NCBI GenBank assembly: GCA_002778195.1
Contig: PCDI01000006.1
Location: forward strand, 163,021 to 227,020
Reading direction: 5' to 3'
Source: Raffaelea ambrosiae
Taxonomy: Eukaryota; Ascomycota; Sordariomycetes; Ophiostomatales; Ophiostomataceae
DNA length: 64,000 nt
Positions within the stretch are counted from its first letter, which is position 1. Each line of letters opens with the position of its first letter. Under the pieces are notes generated by a model. The model was given only the letters and a program-made list of their open reading frames with translations, had not been told where the DNA came from and did not search any database. Of this stretch, positions 60,238-64,000 are shown one piece after another. Both the position numbers and the translations under genes were made by a program.

Positions 60238-61573
60238 TCAAATGACTCTTCGGTGGGCACCCACGCTTGAAAGCGCAGCGAAATCGCCTCTGAAACAAGA
60301 AAAGCCAAGACAGCTGTTCTTTGTATGGTTTGTTCCTTCCAAACACATCACAGATGTAGTCATCCTCGTCCTTACCAAGCTAATTGCCAGGGGAACCATC
60401 CCAGGAACAGTTATCTCATCATCACAGCCCATCAGCGTGAACAGAAGATAGGCCCTAGAAGCAGGGCCACCCAGCGTCTCAGAAATGGATCCATGCAGCA
60501 TGTGGTCCTCTTCTTCGAGTCGTGCCTCGACCTGCTGAGATTTCCCCTTATACAATTCACGCGCTGTTAACATATTTCACCATGTTGCTATGCACGGTGT
60601 GCTCCAGATCCTTGAGAAGACTCTCGATACGTTCATTGGAAAACATATACGAAAATGGCATAGTTACCGCCCATCTTGGTGTATGTAACAAAGTGCAAAT
60701 CATCTTCCACTGGGATGCTCTGCTGGCCAATATCCACATGGCAGAAGAGAAACATGGGCGTTGACATCTCGTCGTGACAAGAATCATGGAACAAGTTTGG
60801 TTCAACACAACGTCCTGAAAGACAAAGGCACCGACAGCAGCCACAGCGTCCAAAGGCGTGCCAACCGCTGAGAGGTTAGTATCTTTTGTGGCACTTTCGT
60901 CCAGGACACAAAGTAGTCTCGAGCGCGGGAGAACGGCCGTATGTCCTTCACTCTTCCAGTCAGAAGTTCGGGGATGAGGTCAAAATATGGGTGTGCTAGC
61001 AGAAGTAAGAGAAGATATGGCCCCAATTTTTGGATATGCCAGAGTGGCCAATATACCTTGTATGTCGGTTCACTTTGTAATAATAGACGCTTGGTTCCCA
61101 AGCTTGTTGCTTTGGCCAGTAAAGCGCGAGTCAGTATCTGCGAGCAAGTTGTTGCCATACAATGCTTCGGTGAGCATGAAGGCAGCTCCATCTTCGTCGG
61201 CCGACCGAGCGCCTGGTGCCTTGTAAGCGTATATTCGAGGCAGTGGGGGTTCTGGGAAGTTCTTCTGCACCAGCTGCATGGCAACCATCTCACAAGAGAC
61301 GGTAAAGGCCTCATGCTCAAGCGTAACAGTACCAGCCAGGTCCAGACTGTCATGTGTTGCCACGAGTTTAAAGCAGACCCGATGCTGGCCAGCTGAAGAT
61401 GGCTCGCTCGTGGTCAAAGGCTTGCCCAGAGCCAGGTTTGCCTGTCGCAGCGAAGCGTCCTTGTTGATTATGGGCACGACCACGTGAAACCGCTCGTTCG
61501 TCTCGTCAAACTAATCATCATAGCGCGTCCATCGGGTGCTTGGGAAAGTCCTGAATTTCGGTGCGGCCGCCAT
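60238..61573 (-). pseudogene. Decayed gene, possibly aminoglycoside-phosphotransferase/kinase-like
   Basis: Read from the ATG at 61573, the frame gives MAAAPKFRTFPSTRWTRYDD, a TAG at 61513-61511, then FDETNERFHVVVPIINKD and HRVCFKLVATHDSLDL, MVAMQLVQKNF, LPRIYAYKAPGA and AFMLTEALYGNNL. A TGA follows after SIITK. Further on, other frames continue with FDLIPELLTGRVKDIR, ARDYFVSWTKVP and CHVDIGQQSIPVEDD, and the stretch down to 60238 has ISETLGGPASRAYLLFTLM. The first half looks like the N-lobe of a phosphotransferase/kinase fold, but the catalytic loop is not found. In-frame stops and frame changes mark it as broken. Both stops could arise from Gln or Arg codons by C-to-T change. Confidence 0.5.
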
Positions 61574-62957
61574 GGCCCTTGAATGCACTCAAGGAGCGAT
61601 GCATGCGGTCAATTCAACTGAGAAAAATAAAAATGAAATCCAAGTAGGGCCGGTCTAAGAGACGTTGCAACGACGCGGGGCTTTCTCTTTGGCTGCAGCC
61701 ATCGCGTCGAACCCAGAAGCGTTCAGAGCGCCAGGCCACCAGGTATTAAGGAAAAAGGCACCCCCCGTTCCTAGATTGACGGCCTTTCATCTCCCCTCTG
61801 CCAGCCAACGATCACATCCAAGCAGCCCTACTATGAATCAGAGAACGATACTACGCTGGACAGCAGAGGTTTGCTGGTCCCGTTAGCCTCGCTCTGGAGA
61901 ACACTTGCTCGGTTGCTATGCAGTCAACATACAGTGCGCAAGGTCAGTCAGATGACAGACTCGTGTAAGTGGTGGAACTGCCCAAATGGGACAAACATCG
62001 CCTCCCATTGGGGCTGTTGGCTGCTGCAGTGACCCGCTGCGGCAAAGGATCCCTGGCAAGCGTGCGTAATGCCTCGAATTCTTTTATCTCATTCAGTCTT
62101 GGCATCTCCTCCTGATCAGTTGCCATTGGCGAGGACTGCCAGGATCACTGGACCACTGTCTTTTAATGGAGCCTCGGGGGGGCTAGAAGGCACCTTCCAC
62201 AACAATCCGAAACGGGCAGCCAATGATAATTAACCATTCGAGCAATTTCGCCTTCAGCTCGCAGTGGAGACAATTGACGATTAATGCAGGTTCACAGTTT
62301 CACACTTTGCCGATCCCATGTGCATTTGGTGACGCAAGCTTCTCACTTTATTCGAGATCTGCAACCGCACCCTCCTCAGCAAAGTACTGTGCTTGCCAAA
62401 AGATGCTGCGTAATTGGTGCGATGGAAGCTAATGCTCTGGCCCTATCCATCACGGTAGGTCCCTTTTGGCATTTGTTCTCATATGTTTCCACAATCTGGT
62501 ACCGCGGACCTGAGTAAACGCGTCATGAGGGTCATGGAAAAGGGCAGCTCGACGCAGGGCGCAGCAGGCTCAGCCAATAGATGCTCGCGCAAATGAGATT
62601 AGTCCGAGTCGTGCATCTCCATATCTGTGTCACTGCAGCTCAGAAGGCAGATTTCTTGGGCACGCAGCACGATACGTACTCATAGACATCGCGACAGTGC
62701 CTGCCATTGCCAAGACATTCTACGTCGTCTTGGCAATGGCAAGCAAGTGTCGTGGGCCATTGGTGTCGGCTACCATGTCTCTCGCTCTTCCATATAAAGA
62801 ACCGGCATGAGTGCTGTTGCGTTTGAGTTGAGAAGAACCAAACAGAGCAAGATCGCTCCCCACTGCAGCTTACACTCTTTGATTATCCAACCACTACACA
62901 AAGACAGCATTCACAGTCTCTAAACTACACAGAACTCCATCTTTCTTCTTTCACAAG
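61574..62957. other. Long intergenic region before the dioxygenase-like gene
   Basis: 1.38 kb without a supported gene. Its right end has a TATAAAG at 62793-62799 and a 5' leader of about 130 bases. Confidence 0.5.
62793..62799 (+). promoter_or_regulatory. TATA box of the dioxygenase-like gene
   Basis: TATAAAG, 165 bases before the ATG at 62958. A start about 30 bases on would leave a 130-base leader. Confidence 0.45.
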
Positions 62958-64000
62958 ATGGTCTGCATCAACAAGTACGCAGTGGCCTTCTTTGCCACGT
63001 TGGCTGCTGCCCACCCGGGTGAAACGCACAGCGAGAATCACATGAAGCGGGAGATCGTGGCTCGCGACCATGCCGCACGGGTGGCTGCCCGGTCCCTGGG
63101 CTCTTGCTCCAACAGCCCGCATGCCCGTGCCCTCAAGCAACGGTCGATCAAGCGCCGTGCCGAGAAAGTGAAGAGCTTGCGCGCGGCCCGCAGCATCAAG
63201 ACTTGTATGTGTGCCCCGTTTCCCCGTACATAACTGCCTACAAGTCAACTGGTTCCTGCTAAACTGACTCGCACATAATTTGCAGCCCCAAAGAAGTACC
63301 GCCGTGACCTGGAAGACCTAGAGGCCTGGGAGGAGGTCAACCACAACATGACCGGCACTTATTCTTATGACATGTTCACGGCTCTGGAGACGATCTTCGA
63401 GGCCAATACATCCTGCATCTTGGCGCCCGAGGTGACCGACGGTCCCTACTACGTGGTGGGCGAGTACCTGCGCAGCAACGTCAAGGAGGCCCTCTACTGC
63501 GACGGCATCGACCTGTTCCTCGAGGTGCAGTACGTCGACGTCAACACGTGCGACCCCGTCCCTGCGGTGGCCGTCGACATCTGGAACTGCAATGCCACCG
63601 GCACCTACGCCGGCATCAGCACCAGCGGCAACTACGCCGCGGGCGGCTATAACTCCACCTACCTCCGTGGCATCCAGCTGACCGACCACGACGGCGTCGC
63701 CCAGTTCGAAACCATTTTCCCCGGTCATTACAGCGGCCGCGCCACGCACACGCATCTGTTGGCGCACACCAACGCCACCGTCGAGCCCAACGGCACCATC
63801 TCGGTGTGGAACGCGCCGGTGACGCATATCGGACAGCTGTTCTGGCCGGAGTCGCTGCGCGAGGCCGTCGAAGAGACGTACCCCTACAACACCAACACGG
63901 TCGAGGTCACCACCAACGACGAGGACATGTGGAGTATTGTGCAAACGGACGCCAGCTACGATCCGTTCCCGCAGTTTGTGTATTTGGGCGAGGACATCTC
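62958..64000 (+). CDS. Extracellular intradiol ring-cleavage dioxygenase-like protein (cut at right edge)
   Basis: Two exons (62958-63204, 63286 to beyond 64000; GTATGT donor, TTTGCAG acceptor) give 320 residues so far. A secretion signal (INKYAVAFFATLAAAHPG) precedes a basic propeptide rich in Arg/Lys (VAARSLGS, SIKRRAEKVKSLRAA). The dioxygenase-like domain then reads CILAPEVTDGPYYVVGEYLRSNVKE, VDIWNCNATGTYAGIS, LRGIQLTDHDGVAQFETIFPGHYSGRATHTHLLAH. PYYV, the Tyr after NATG, and H-Y and H-T-H residues are where the intradiol enzymes bind iron (two Tyr, two His). Such secreted fungal members may act on lignin- or tannin-derived catechols. The C-terminus lies outside the window. Confidence 0.9.

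Overview
The window is nuclear DNA of a filamentous ascomycete, most likely a Sordariomycete-type Pezizomycotina. The signs are compact genes with short introns (about 50-110 bp, GTAAGT/GTATGT donors, CAG/TAG acceptors), about 1 kb spacing, mixed strands with no operons, and a gene content of fungal secreted CAZymes, an F-box protein, GPI-anchored Ser/Ala-rich proteins and standard eukaryotic housekeeping genes. Species cannot be named from this window. About 30 genes are supported. Most needed exon joining; every joined model quoted keeps frame and phase.

Left part (0.7-15.4 kb): a secreted, probably GPI-anchored PQQ-sorbosone/pyranose dehydrogenase-like protein, a 2.5 kb gene-free stretch, a single-pass membrane protein, then a housekeeping block: ADA2 (SAGA), MRE11 (DNA-break repair) head-to-head with an APC10/DOC1 gene, a POF1-like nucleotidyltransferase, mitochondrial uS19m and TAF10 (TFIID/SAGA).

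Central part (16-38 kb): GH5 endoglucanase, a type II membrane fucosyltransferase-like protein head-to-head with RRB1 (ribosome assembly), a CE1 esterase, a decayed locus near 24 kb, an AtuA/DUF1446 protein, a secreted GMC oxidoreductase lacking a usual catalytic histidine, a small secreted protein with beta/gamma-crystallin-like features, a DUF1308 protein, an F-box protein and a DJ-1/PfpI protein.

Right part (38.9-64 kb): an MFS transporter, a large secreted GH106 rhamnosidase, a GPI-anchored protein with an in-frame hexanucleotide repeat, a peroxisomal (SKL) enoyl-CoA hydratase, an RBM25-like splicing factor head-to-head with mitochondrial bS21m, and a HAUS6/augmin subunit. Then comes a gene-poor 55.4-62.9 kb stretch with a broken WD-repeat gene, a coiled-coil fragment, an intact Cdc25/rhodanese-type phosphatase or arsenate reductase, and a second broken gene whose in-frame stops could come from C-to-T change. 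The window ends inside an extracellular intradiol-dioxygenase-like gene.

The secreted enzymes (GH5, CE1, GH106, GMC, PQQ dehydrogenase, dioxygenase-like) suggest a plant-associated or saprotrophic life. They are dispersed and do not form a biosynthetic cluster. I found no tRNA, rRNA, CRISPR array or intact transposon.
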